Assembly: GCF_000230735.2 (NCBI RefSeq) | Contig: NC_019962.1 | Span: 124,001 to 188,000, forward strand | Source of the DNA: Natrinema pellirubrum DSM 15624 | Lineage (GTDB): Archaea > Halobacteriota > Halobacteria > Halobacteriales > Natrialbaceae | DNA: 64,000 nt | Direction: 5' to 3' | In this document: in pieces, positions 45,985 to 54,188 of the stretch | Position numbering within the stretch: position 1 is the stretch's first letter | Layout: the number at the start of each line of letters is the position of its first letter | The notes under the pieces: generated by a model | Databases searched by the model: none | What the model was told of the DNA's origin: nothing | Seen by the model: only the letters and a program-made list of their open reading frames with translations | Program-made: the position numbers and the translations under genes

Positions 45985-47445
45985 TCAGTCGACGGACGGC
46001 GTCGCCGTCTCCGCCGTCGGTTCCGCCTCGGCGGACTCCTTGTAGACGATTCCCCAGCCGGTCACGCCCATCGCGATGAGGACCAGCGGCGAGAGGATCC
46101 CGAAGAAGTAGTACGGCGCGTATTCGATGACCGGCACGCCGAGCGTCGACGCCATGAAGACGCCGCCCGATCCCCAGGGAACGAACGCCGACGTCGTCGT
46201 CCCGGCGGCTTCGACCGCCCGCGAGAGGTTCTGGCTCTCGAGGTCGTACTCGTCGTAGAGGTTCTGTAAGGTCATCCCGGGAACGACGATCGCCATGAAC
46301 TGTTCCGCGGCGAGGAAGTTCATCGCGATCGTCCCGGCGGCCGTCCCGGCGGTCAGCCCGGCGACGCTACTGACGGCCTGGCCGATGTGGTACGCGATCG
46401 ATGCCAGCACGCCGGTCTCCTGCAGGATTCCGCCGAGCGCCAGCGCAGCGACGATGATCGTAATGACCCACACGGAGCCCGAGAGGCCGCCGCTCGCGAG
46501 CAGTTCGTTCGTGAGTTCGAGGCCGGTCTCTGGGCTCGTTCCGTTGTGGACGGCTTCCCAGGCGGCGGCGAAGCTCGCTCCCTGAACGGTGGTACTGATC
46601 CCGACGCCGGCGAAGATGCCGACGCCGAGCGACGGCAGCGCCGGTAACCCGTAGAACGCGAGCGCGAACGTGACGATCAGTGGGAGGAGCGTGATCGGAG
46701 AGACGACGTAGCTGTTCGCGAGGCCGGCTTGCATCTCGGCGACGCGATCGACGGGGATCGTCCCGCTCGTGTTCAGTCCCAACACGACGAACAGGACCAG
46801 TGAGACGGTAAACGCGATCATCGTTCCGGGGCGCATCGCCCGAATGTGGTCCATCAGATCCGTGTTCGTGACCGCGGCGGCGAGGTTCGTGGTATCGGAG
46901 AGCGGGGAGTTCTTGTCGCCGGTGTAGGCCCCCGACAGCACGGCACCGGCCGTCATCGCCTCCGGGATTCCGAGCCCGGAGCCGATCCCGATCATCGCGA
47001 CGCCGAGGGTCCCGGCCGTCGTCCAGGACGAGCCGATCGCGAAGGCGACGACCGCCGAGAGGACGACGGTAAAGGGGAGGAATATCCCCGGCGACAGGAA
47101 CTCCAGTCCGTAATACATGAGCGTGGGGATCGTTCCGGCATCGATCCACGACGAGATGAGCATGTAGATGACGAACAGGATGAGAATTGCCTGCAGTCCG
47201 GTTAGAATACTGCGACTGATGCCATCGTAGAGCCGCTCCCAGGAATAGCCGAAGTAGTACCGCCCGAGTAGCCCCGCGAAGGCGATCCCCCACAACAGCG
47301 GCATCTGTGGGTCCATCTCGAGCCAGATCATCCCGATCGAAAGGAACAGTATCATGCCCGTGATCGGGACGAGCGCTTCCCCTAGGCTTGGTCGCTCGTC
47401 CTCGGGAATGTCGTCGTAGGCTTTCGGTGTGAAGTCAACTCCCAT
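45985..47445 (-). CDS. nhaC: NhaC family Na+/H+ antiporter
   Basis: 486 aa with about twelve helices. NhaC features: AIGSSWTTAGTLGVAMIG (about 137-154), GAYTGDKNSPLSDTTNLAA (helix break with acidic residues used for ion binding) and a second repeat FLAAEQFMAIVVPG and PWGSGGVFM. Function: exchange of cytoplasmic Na+ for external H+, important for a halophile. Begins MGVDFTPKAYDDIPEDERPS. Not linked to the SBP56 cluster beyond shared strand; 136 bp separate them. Confidence 0.93.
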   Translation of the reverse strand: MGVDFTPKAYDDIPEDERPSLGEALVPITGMILFLSIGMIWLEMDPQMPLLWGIAFAGLLGRYYFGYSWERLYDGISRSILTGLQAILILFVIYMLISSWIDAGTIPTLMYYGLEFLSPGIFLPFTVVLSAVVAFAIGSSWTTAGTLGVAMIGIGSGLGIPEAMTAGAVLSGAYTGDKNSPLSDTTNLAAAVTNTDLMDHIRAMRPGTMIAFTVSLVLFVVLGLNTSGTIPVDRVAEMQAGLANSYVVSPITLLPLIVTFALAFYGLPALPSLGVGIFAGVGISTTVQGASFAAAWEAVHNGTSPETGLELTNELLASGGLSGSVWVITIIVAALALGGILQETGVLASIAYHIGQAVSSVAGLTAGTAAGTIAMNFLAAEQFMAIVVPGMTLQNLYDEYDLESQNLSRAVEAAGTTTSAFVPWGSGGVFMASTLGVPVIEYAPYYFFGILSPLVLIAMGVTGWGIVYKESAEAEPTAETATPSVD

Positions 47446-47575
47446 ATGCGAGTCTCGTCCGTGTTTGCGAAACCGGGTATAAATAGATCTTCTTTCGGAC
47501 GTCGAGCCCAGTGCCCGGCGACGGCCGCCGGCCGGACCCGGTACTTTACCCGTTGGGGCGCCTAGGATCGAGCAG

Positions 47576-48451
47576 ATGGGTCAGGGAACGGAGTTCGGAT
47601 TGGTCGACCTCGAGGACGTCGATTCGCCCGGTGACGAGTGGGAGGAGATCGACGTCTCGGATACTGAAGCCGACCGGATCGCCCGCAAGCGCGACCGCGA
47701 GTTCGAGCAGTTCGAGGAGCGGATCAAGGACGCCGAGCAGTTCAAGGTCGAGCAGTCGGTCTTCGACGACGCGACCTTCGCGGCGCTGTACAAACTCGTC
47801 CAGGACGGCTACGTCGAGGCCTTCGGCGGGCCGCTCTCGACCGGCAAAGAGGCCAACGTCTACCACGCGCTGGGCGACGACCGCGAGGTCGCGGTCAAGA
47901 TCTACCGGATCAACGCCTCGAACTTCCGGCAGATGCGCGACTACTTAGAGGGTGACCCCCGGTTCGAGGGGCTTGGCGGACAGAAGAAAGACGTCGTCCT
48001 CGCGTGGACGAAGAAGGAACTAGCGAACCTCCGCCGGGCGAGGGCGGCCGGGGTTCGGGTCCCGGAACCGATCGCGACCGAGCGCAACGTGTTGGTCATG
48101 GAGTACATCGGCACCGACGACGGCCGCGCGAAACGCCTCGGCGAGGTCCACATCGAGAACCCACAAACCGCCTACGAGGTCATGCGCGAGTACATGCGTC
48201 GGCTCTACTCGGCCGGGCTGATCCACGGCGATCTGAGCGAGTACAACGTCGTCTTCGACGAGGACGAGGGGCAACTGGTGTTGATCGATCTGGGACAGGC
48301 CGTCACGGTCCACCACCCCAACAGCCGCGAGTTCTTGGAGCGGGACTGCCGGAACGTCGCGGGCTATTTCTCCCGACAAGGACTCGAGGTGACCGAAGAC
48401 GATCTGCTCGAGTTCGTCACGAGCCCGGAGCCGGATCCCTCGCGGAACTGA
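47576..48451 (+). CDS. rio1: RIO1-type serine protein kinase/ATPase
   Basis: 291 aa. An acidic N-terminus, then the RIO kinase core: flexible-loop entry STGKEANVYHALG (ATP), VAVKIYRIN, catalytic HGDLSEYNVVFD and metal-binding LIDLGQAVTVHHP. Function: late small-subunit ribosome maturation, acting as an ATPase. Two genes downstream is the Dim2-like KH protein, its usual companion in pre-16S processing. Confidence 0.94.
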   Translation: MGQGTEFGLVDLEDVDSPGDEWEEIDVSDTEADRIARKRDREFEQFEERIKDAEQFKVEQSVFDDATFAALYKLVQDGYVEAFGGPLSTGKEANVYHALGDDREVAVKIYRINASNFRQMRDYLEGDPRFEGLGGQKKDVVLAWTKKELANLRRARAAGVRVPEPIATERNVLVMEYIGTDDGRAKRLGEVHIENPQTAYEVMREYMRRLYSAGLIHGDLSEYNVVFDEDEGQLVLIDLGQAVTVHHPNSREFLERDCRNVAGYFSRQGLEVTEDDLLEFVTSPEPDPSRN

Positions 48452-48506
48452 TCGCGTTCGCGCGGTCGTCCAAACGCCTTAGTGGATCGCTATCGCGGAA
48501 ACGCGT

Positions 48507-49007
48507 ATGCACATCGGTATCGTCTCCGACACCCACGACAACGTCGAGGCCATCGAACGCGCCACCGAGATCTTCGCCGAGGAAGGCGTCGAAATCGTCG
48601 TTCACTGCGGCGACTTCGTCGCACCCCTGATGGTCGATTACTTCGAGGGGTTCGAACTCCACGGCGTCCTCGGGAACAACGACGGCGACGTCCGGAACCT
48701 CCAGCGCGCGTTCGACTCGCTGGGCGGCGAGAGCCAACTCCACGGCCGCTTTGCCGACCTCGAGTTCGATGGGCTCTCCTTTGCCGTTCTCCACGGCGAG
48801 AGCAAGGCGGAGGTCGACGCCATCGCGGCCGGCGACGGCTACGATTTCGTCTGTTACGGCCACCACCACGAGCGCGAGCTATCGGCGGACGGCCGGACGA
48901 CGGTCCTCAACCCCGGCGCGCACGTACTGGCGGCCGACGACGACCGGACGGTCGCGATCGTCGATACCCGATCGCAGTCGGTGCGGTTCCGCTCGCTTCT
49001 CGAGTAG
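48507..49007 (+). CDS. MJ0936/YfcE-family metallophosphodiesterase
   Basis: 166 aa. All calcineurin-like motifs are present: VSDTHDN (residue 6 on), HCGDFV, LGNNDGD, LHGES and GHHHE. These give a two-metal site, usually Mn2+. Members hydrolyse phosphodiesters such as bis-pNPP or 2',3'-cAMP; the physiological substrate here is unknown. It lies between rio1 and the KH gene, all on one strand and spaced 55 and 107 nt. Confidence 0.88.
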   Translation: MHIGIVSDTHDNVEAIERATEIFAEEGVEIVVHCGDFVAPLMVDYFEGFELHGVLGNNDGDVRNLQRAFDSLGGESQLHGRFADLEFDGLSFAVLHGESKAEVDAIAAGDGYDFVCYGHHHERELSADGRTTVLNPGAHVLAADDDRTVAIVDTRSQSVRFRSLLE

Positions 49008-49114
49008 GGTCGTTCGGCCGCGCTACGACTCGAGACGGCGCGCGTGACGGTGGCACGGAACACCCGGTACTCGCGGACCAAGCGCTTAACCTCGCCCAGT
49101 GAGTATCGAACAGT

Positions 49115-49672
49115 ATGCAGCACGTGAAGATTCCGCAGGACCGCATCGGCGTTCTCATCGGTGAAGGTGGCGAGACGATGCGCGAGATCGAGGCGGCAGC
49201 CGAAGTGCGACTCGACATCGACTCGGAGAACGGCTCCGTCGCCGTCGAAACCGTCGGCGACCCCGTACTCGGCCTCAAAGGTCCCGAGATCGTTCGCGCG
49301 ATCGGCCGCGGGTTCGCGCCCGAGGATGCCCTGCGACTGCTCGAGGACGACATGATGTTGTTCGACGTCGTCGATATCGACGCCGCGTCGCGCAACAAAA
49401 ACGACATGAAACGCAAGAAGGGCCGGCTCATCGGCGAGGGCGGCCGGACCCGCGAACTGATGGAGGAACTGACCGGGGCCGACGTCGTCATCTACGGCTC
49501 GACGCTCGGGGTCATCGGCGCACCACAGGAGGTCGACGCCGTCCGCAGCGCTGCCGAGATGCTCCTCGATGGCGCGCCCCACGGCGCGGTGTACTCGTTC
49601 CTCGAGGAGAAGCACAACGAGATGAAACACAAGGGGATGGAGTACCACCGGTTCCCCGGCGGTCAGTCCTGA
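49115..49672 (+). CDS. KH-domain rRNA processing protein, Dim2/Pno1-like
   Basis: 185 aa with two KH domains: the first around GVLIGEGGETMREIE (10-25) and the second around KKGRLIGEGGRTRELMEELTG (about 105-125); each has a G-x-x-G loop. It ends HRFPGGQS. Function by homology: binds near the 3' end of pre-16S rRNA and assists Nob1 cleavage; it works with Rio1 and aIF2 in archaea. A classical ribosome-assembly cluster with rio1. Confidence 0.92.
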   Translation: MQHVKIPQDRIGVLIGEGGETMREIEAAAEVRLDIDSENGSVAVETVGDPVLGLKGPEIVRAIGRGFAPEDALRLLEDDMMLFDVVDIDAASRNKNDMKRKKGRLIGEGGRTRELMEELTGADVVIYGSTLGVIGAPQEVDAVRSAAEMLLDGAPHGAVYSFLEEKHNEMKHKGMEYHRFPGGQS

Positions 49673-49835
49673 TCCCTGCGGTCGGTCGGTTGCCTTCAGT
49701 CGGCGGCCCTGCGAACGAGCGGTCGAGTCCGTCCACCGTCGTCGTTTTCGTCGAACCGCTTTTCTATCGTTAGTCACGGCCCGTCGGAATTCCACGCGAT
49801 AGCCCGTCTCCGCGCTGGTTCTCAGCGAGTGTGAG

Positions 49836-49843
49836 TATATATA
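49836..49843 (+). promoter_or_regulatory. Upstream TATA-like element of the thermosome gene
   Basis: TATATATA followed by a C-rich run, about 113 nt before the thermosome ATG. If used it would give a leader of about 85 nt, in contrast to the proximal promoter at 49918. Confidence 0.35.
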
Positions 49844-49917
49844 CCCCTACGTCGTTCGGACCGAAACCGCCGTACGGGGGCATCTTCAGCCGTCCCTGTT
49901 CGTCGGATTGGAAAAAG

Positions 49918-49925
49918 CTTATATA
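49918..49925 (+). promoter_or_regulatory. Proximal thermosome promoter (BRE and TATA)
   Basis: CTTATATA preceded by the purine-rich BRE-like GGAAAAAG (49910-49917), centred 31 nt before the ATG at 49953. It excludes the in-frame ATG at 49908, which lies upstream of it. Confidence 0.7.
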
Positions 49926-49952
49926 GAATCACAATCAATCCTTCGACTGACT

Positions 49953-51632
49953 ATGGCTCAACAGCAGATGGGCAACCAGCCCCTTATCGTACTCTCGGAG
50001 GACAGCCAGCGCACCTCCGGGGAGGACGCGCAGTCGATGAACGTGCAGGCCGGGAAGGCCGTCGCCGAGTCGGTTCGGACGACGCTCGGCCCGAAGGGGA
50101 TGGACAAGATGCTCGTCGACTCCTCGGGCAACGTCATCGTCACCAACGACGGTGTCACGCTGCTCTCGGAGATGGAGATCGACCACCCCGCGGCCGACAT
50201 GATCGTCGAAGTTGCCGAGACCCAGGAAGAGGAAGTCGGTGACGGCACGACCAGCGCGGTCGTCATCGCCGGTGAGCTCCTCAGCCAGGCCGAGGACCTG
50301 CTGGACCAGGACATCCACGCCACCACCCTCGCCCAGGGGTACCGAGAGGCCGCCGAGGAAGCCACCGAGGCCCTCGAAGAAGTCGCCATCGACGTCGACG
50401 AGGACGACACCGATGTCCTCGAGCAGATCGCCGCGACGGCGATGACCGGCAAGGGCGCGGAGAACGCCAAGGACCTGCTCTCGGAACTCGTCGTCGAGGC
50501 CGTGCGCGCGGTCGCCGGCGACGACGGCGTCGACACGGACAACATCAAAGTCGAGAAGGTCGTCGGCGGCTCCATCGAGAACTCCGAACTCGTCGAGGGC
50601 GTCATCGTCGACAAGGAACGGGTCTCCGAGAACATGCCCTACTTCGCCGAGGACGCCAACGTGGCGATCATCGACGGCGACCTCGAGATCAAAGAGACCG
50701 AGATCGACGCCGAGGTCAACGTCACCGACCCCGACCAGCTCGAGCAGTTCCTCGAACAGGAGGAACAGCAGCTCAAGGAGATGGCCCAGGGAGTCGCCGA
50801 CGCCGGTGCCGACGTCGTCTTCGTCGACGGCGGTATCGACGACATGGCCCAGCACTACCTCGCACAGGAGAACATCATCGCAGTCCGTCGCGTCAAATCC
50901 AGCGACCAGTCCCAGCTGGCCCGCGCGACCGGCGCGACGCCCGTCTCGAGCGTCGATGACCTGACCGAGGACGACCTCGGTGCCGCAGGTAGCGTCGCCC
51001 AGAAGGAGATCGCCGGCGACCAGCGCATCTTCGTCGAGGACGTCGACGACGCCCAGGCCGTCACCCTGATCCTCCGCGGTGGCACGGAACACGTCATCGA
51101 CGAGATCGACCGCGCCATCGAGGACTCGCTCGGCGTGGTCCGGACGACCATCGAGGACGGCAAGGTGCTTGCCGGCGGCGGCGCACCCGAGATCGAACTC
51201 TCGCTCGCGCTGCGTGACTACGCCGACTCCGTCGGCGGCCGCGAACAGCTCGCCGTCGAAGCCTTCGCCGACGCGCTCGAGGTCATCCCGCGCACGCTGG
51301 CCGAGAACGCCGGGCTCGACCCCATCGACTCGCTGGTCGAACTCCGTAGCGCCCACGACGGCGGCGACACCGGCGCCGGGCTGGACGCCTACACCGGCGA
51401 CACCATCGACATGGACGCCGAGGGCGTCTACGAGCCGCTGCGCGTGAAGACCCAGGCCATCGAGTCCGCTACTGAAGCCGCAGTCATGCTGCTGCGCATC
51501 GACGACGTCATCGCCGCGGGCGACCTCGCGGTCTCCCACGACGACGATGACGACGACATGCCCGCCGGCGGCCCCGGTGGCATGGGCGGCGGCATGGGCG
51601 GTATGGGCGGTGGCATGGGCGGCATGATGTAA
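49953..51632 (+). CDS. ths: Thermosome (group II chaperonin) subunit
   Basis: 559 aa. Group II chaperonin signatures: [20 protein letters not shown] near the N-terminus, [15 protein letters not shown] (ATP site), [17 protein letters not shown] in the apical domain and a Gly/Met-rich tail (GGMGGGMGG) as in other haloarchaeal CCT subunits. Function: ATP-driven folding in a double-ring complex. Start [10 protein letters not shown] fixed by the TATA box at 49918. A strong stem-loop follows the stop codon by 2 nt. Confidence 0.96.
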   Translation: MAQQQMGNQPLIVLSEDSQRTSGEDAQSMNVQAGKAVAESVRTTLGPKGMDKMLVDSSGNVIVTNDGVTLLSEMEIDHPAADMIVEVAETQEEEVGDGTTSAVVIAGELLSQAEDLLDQDIHATTLAQGYREAAEEATEALEEVAIDVDEDDTDVLEQIAATAMTGKGAENAKDLLSELVVEAVRAVAGDDGVDTDNIKVEKVVGGSIENSELVEGVIVDKERVSENMPYFAEDANVAIIDGDLEIKETEIDAEVNVTDPDQLEQFLEQEEQQLKEMAQGVADAGADVVFVDGGIDDMAQHYLAQENIIAVRRVKSSDQSQLARATGATPVSSVDDLTEDDLGAAGSVAQKEIAGDQRIFVEDVDDAQAVTLILRGGTEHVIDEIDRAIEDSLGVVRTTIEDGKVLAGGGAPEIELSLALRDYADSVGGREQLAVEAFADALEVIPRTLAENAGLDPIDSLVELRSAHDGGDTGAGLDAYTGDTIDMDAEGVYEPLRVKTQAIESATEAAVMLLRIDDVIAAGDLAVSHDDDDDDMPAGGPGGMGGGMGGMGGGMGGMM

Positions 51633-51634
51633 AC

Positions 51635-51683
51635 CTAAATTTTGCTCTGCAGGGCGGCGAAGCCGCCCCTCGGCAAAATTTAG
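51635..51683 (+). terminator. Long stem-loop after the thermosome gene
   Basis: Outer arms CTAAATTTTGC and GCAAAATTTAG are perfectly complementary, and an inner stem GGGCGGC-GAA-GCCGCCC sits between them. It begins 2 nt after the stop. It lacks the T-tract of a simple archaeal terminator, but the fold and position suggest transcript termination or 3'-end stability. Confidence 0.65.
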
Positions 51684-51691
51684 TATAAAAG
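51684..51691 (+). promoter_or_regulatory. TATA box of a candidate non-coding RNA
   Basis: TATAAAAG immediately after the stem-loop; transcription would begin near 51712, inside the structured segment described next. Confidence 0.4.
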
Positions 51692-51700
51692 CACTCCTCT

Positions 51701-51778
51701 CTCCGTTCCGGTCCCTTCGGGACCTCTACATCGGTCGTCGGCCCGCTCGGGCCTGCGGCCCTCGCGGTGTGAACGGAG
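51701..51778 (+). ncRNA. Candidate structured RNA downstream of the thermosome
   Basis: Closing stem CTCCGTTC (51701-51708) with GAACGGAG (51771-51778), enclosing the hairpin GGTCCC-TTC-GGGACC (51710-51724) and overlapping alternative hairpins GCCC-GCTC-GGGC (51741-51752) and GGGCC-TGC-GGCCC (51749-51761). No protein frame on either strand looks real. The predicted start of the TATA box at 51684 falls just inside the 5' arm, which weakens the case, so it could also be a processed 3' part of the chaperonin mRNA. The rest of the gene-free stretch up to 52078 shows nothing recognisable. Confidence 0.35.
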
Positions 51779-52078
51779 GTCTTCCACCCGCATCGCCCAC
51801 TGCAGTCGGCCCATCTGATCGCTTTCTCTTTCGGTAGCACTCCCGGATCCCCTACTCCCGCAGTTCGCGCTCCCACGAATCGTTCGAGACTCGAGTGCCG
51901 ACTCGAGTTGTTGCTCCGGGCGACGGGCTGATGCCCCCGAAACCGGACCCGTTGCCGCGGGAATGGAAGCAGGGGCCATACCGGGCAGTCCCGTCTGCCA
52001 TGGCGACCTCAAGTTACCGTCTGACACGGTGGCCTCGAGTCACGACGAACTAAGTACGAGCCCGCAATATTCGCGGGT

Positions 52079-53077
52079 ATGAACACACTTCTACTCGACA
52101 GCGATGACGTCGACGAACACGCCGTACTCGCGGCCGTCATCGACGCCGTCGAGGAGGCCTTCGGGGCCTTCGAACGCGGTGACACGCAGATGCCGGCCAA
52201 GTCCTACATCGATCTACCGCAGTACAACGGCGACTTCCGGTCGATGCCGGCCTACCTCGATACCGGCGACTGGGACGCCGCCGGGCTCAAGTGGGTCAAC
52301 GTCCACCCCGACAACCCCGCGGACCACGACCTGCCGACCGTTCTGGGGACGATGATCTACTCCGACCCCGAGACCGCGTTCCCGCTGGCGATCATGGACG
52401 GGACGACGCTCACGATGAAACGGACCGGTGCCGCCGCGGCCGTCGCCACCGATTACCTGGCCGTCGAGGACGCCACGAGTCTCGGTCTCGTCGGTGCCGG
52501 CGTCCAGTCCTACACCCAGATCGAGGCGATCAGCGAGGTGCGCCCCATCGAGGAAGTCGTGGTCTCGGATCCCGACGACGAACGTGTCGAACGGTTCATC
52601 GAGACCTACGAGGACCGGTTCGACGTTCGCGGGGGCTCGATCTCGGAGGCCGGTCACTGCGACGTGCTGTCGACGGTGACGCCCGTCGAGGACCCGATCG
52701 TCGGCCCCGACGACGTCGGCGACCACACGCACATCAACGCCATCGGGGCCGACGCCGAGGGGAAACACGAACTCGAGGACGCCCTGCTCGAGGCGGCGCG
52801 GATCGTCATCGACGACCACGAACAGTGTACCCACTCGGGCGAGATCAACGTCCCGTACCACGAGGGAGTGCTGACCGACGCGGACATCCACGGCGAGATC
52901 GGCGAACTCGTCGTCGGGTCGAAAGCGGGACGGACGGCGGAGACGGGCAACACGGTCTTCGACTCGACCGGACTCGCGATCCAGGACGTCGCCGCCGCAC
53001 GGGTCGTCTACGAGCGAGCGTCGGCGGACGGTGACGGCCATCCCTTCGATATCGTCGGTGTCGACGACTCGGCGTAA
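52079..53077 (+). CDS. Ornithine cyclodeaminase/alanine dehydrogenase family protein
   Basis: 332 aa. Family features: substrate site KSYIDLPQYNGDFRSMPAYL with Lys and Arg contacts, KWVNVHPDN, MDGTTLTMKRTGA, an NAD-binding Rossmann motif LGLVGAGVQSYTQIEA and DVLSTVTP...HINAIGADAEGKHELE. Reactions in the family include ornithine cyclodeamination and reductive amination of pyruvate (archaeal AlaDH, Archaeoglobus type). Which one applies is not decided by sequence reading. Upstream TATA-like CAATATTC at 52067-52074 is too close for a leaderless start. Confidence 0.87.
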   Translation: MNTLLLDSDDVDEHAVLAAVIDAVEEAFGAFERGDTQMPAKSYIDLPQYNGDFRSMPAYLDTGDWDAAGLKWVNVHPDNPADHDLPTVLGTMIYSDPETAFPLAIMDGTTLTMKRTGAAAAVATDYLAVEDATSLGLVGAGVQSYTQIEAISEVRPIEEVVVSDPDDERVERFIETYEDRFDVRGGSISEAGHCDVLSTVTPVEDPIVGPDDVGDHTHINAIGADAEGKHELEDALLEAARIVIDDHEQCTHSGEINVPYHEGVLTDADIHGEIGELVVGSKAGRTAETGNTVFDSTGLAIQDVAAARVVYERASADGDGHPFDIVGVDDSA

Positions 53078-53119
53078 GGGACGTCCGTTCTCGACGTCGC
53101 CGGCCGACCGGTCGGCGGC

Positions 53120-53884
53120 TCACCGACCGCGCAACCGCCGCGGAATCGACCCCGTCATCGACAGTTCGTCGGCGTAGTGGACCTCCGGATCGCCGGTCGG
53201 CGTCGGCAGGCCGGCGGCCTCGAGCAGCGTGTTTTCGTGGATCGTCACGGTGGCCGGCTGGAGCGGCCACGGGTCGTGTGCGATCTCGCCGGTCAGGACG
53301 CCGGTGGAATCGGGCGCGTAGAACCGCCGACGTTCCGCGAGCCAGTACGCGAGCGTGCCGGGGTCGGCGGTGAAGACCTCGCCGTCCGGCCGGTAGGTCG
53401 CGGCGAACCGGGCGGGGGGTCCGTCTCCCTCGCGTCTCACCCGCTCGCTCTCGAAGGCCACGTGGTTTTGGTCGGTCGCCCCGACCCGCATCCGTGCGCG
53501 GGAGACCGGTAACCGGGTCGTCCGCCCGACCGTCGCCGCGACCAGCGCGTTGTCGACGTCGATGTTGAAGAAGTATAGCCCGGGATCGCCCCGATAGCGG
53601 ACGTAGGTCCGGACGTTGAGTGCCGGAAAGGCGAGTCGCAGCACCGACGGGGTCCCGCGGAGGCCGACCTTCGTCAGGACGAACGGCAGGACGCTCAGCC
53701 AGGCACGGCCGTCCCGCGTCTCGAGGGTCAGCCGGTCAGGTACGTGCAGGCGCAGCCGGTCGGGGTCGACTGGCCAGTGGACGAACAGGCCGTCTCGCCA
53801 GGTCATCGAGACGACGTGTGGTGCGTTCGGCGATGACCCGTTCGCAAACGACCATCGAACGGGGTCCGTGCGTTGTTCGGTCAT
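53120..53884 (-). CDS. DUF2071 (YqjF-like) protein
   Basis: 254 aa from the ATG at 53884 (MTEQRTDPVRWSF). The DUF2071 pattern is clear: VVSMTWRDGLFVHWPVDPDRLRLHVPDRL (positions 24-52), LSVLPFVLTKVGLRG, NVRTYVRYRGDPGLYFFNID and GTLAYWLAERRRFY, the last typical of the acetoacetate-decarboxylase-like beta barrel of YqjF. Function unknown. Convergent with the dehydrogenase gene. The 304-bp gap after it, up to 54188, shows no supportable gene. Confidence 0.85.
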   Translation of the reverse strand: MTEQRTDPVRWSFANGSSPNAPHVVSMTWRDGLFVHWPVDPDRLRLHVPDRLTLETRDGRAWLSVLPFVLTKVGLRGTPSVLRLAFPALNVRTYVRYRGDPGLYFFNIDVDNALVAATVGRTTRLPVSRARMRVGATDQNHVAFESERVRREGDGPPARFAATYRPDGEVFTADPGTLAYWLAERRRFYAPDSTGVLTGEIAHDPWPLQPATVTIHENTLLEAAGLPTPTGDPEVHYADELSMTGSIPRRLRGR

Positions 53885-54188
53885 CCTCGAAACCAACAGG
53901 TCTGTAGCGACCCGTACGACTGCGTGGCGTATAAACTAGATAGCAAGCTGTCAGTTCCGATGGCAGTCGTCGGCGGCTCCGACAAGCGAAGCCGCTCCTC
54001 GGCGTCAGTCGGCCGGGTCGATGACCGACTCTTCGGGCGACTCGAGCCAGGACACGGCGATGTCGGTCGGTTGGTACAGTGGTCCTCGGCCGTTGGGCCG
54101 CCCGTTCCCGAGCGTCCCAGAAAGAACGCGAAAACGACGATCGATGGGATCGCGACCGCCCTGCGGTCCACCGGTACGGCAACCGGTA

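Noticed and set aside
51680-52027. 115-codon minus-strand frame after the thermosome
   Set aside because: Basic, low-complexity translation caused by the hairpin-rich sequence; no start context. The RNA-structure reading fits better.
54019-54170. Acidic-looking end ...YQPTDIAVSWLESPEE... on the minus strand after leuS
   Set aside because: It looks halophile-like, but no ATG, GTG or TTG start precedes it in frame in the gap; perhaps a gene remnant, not annotated.
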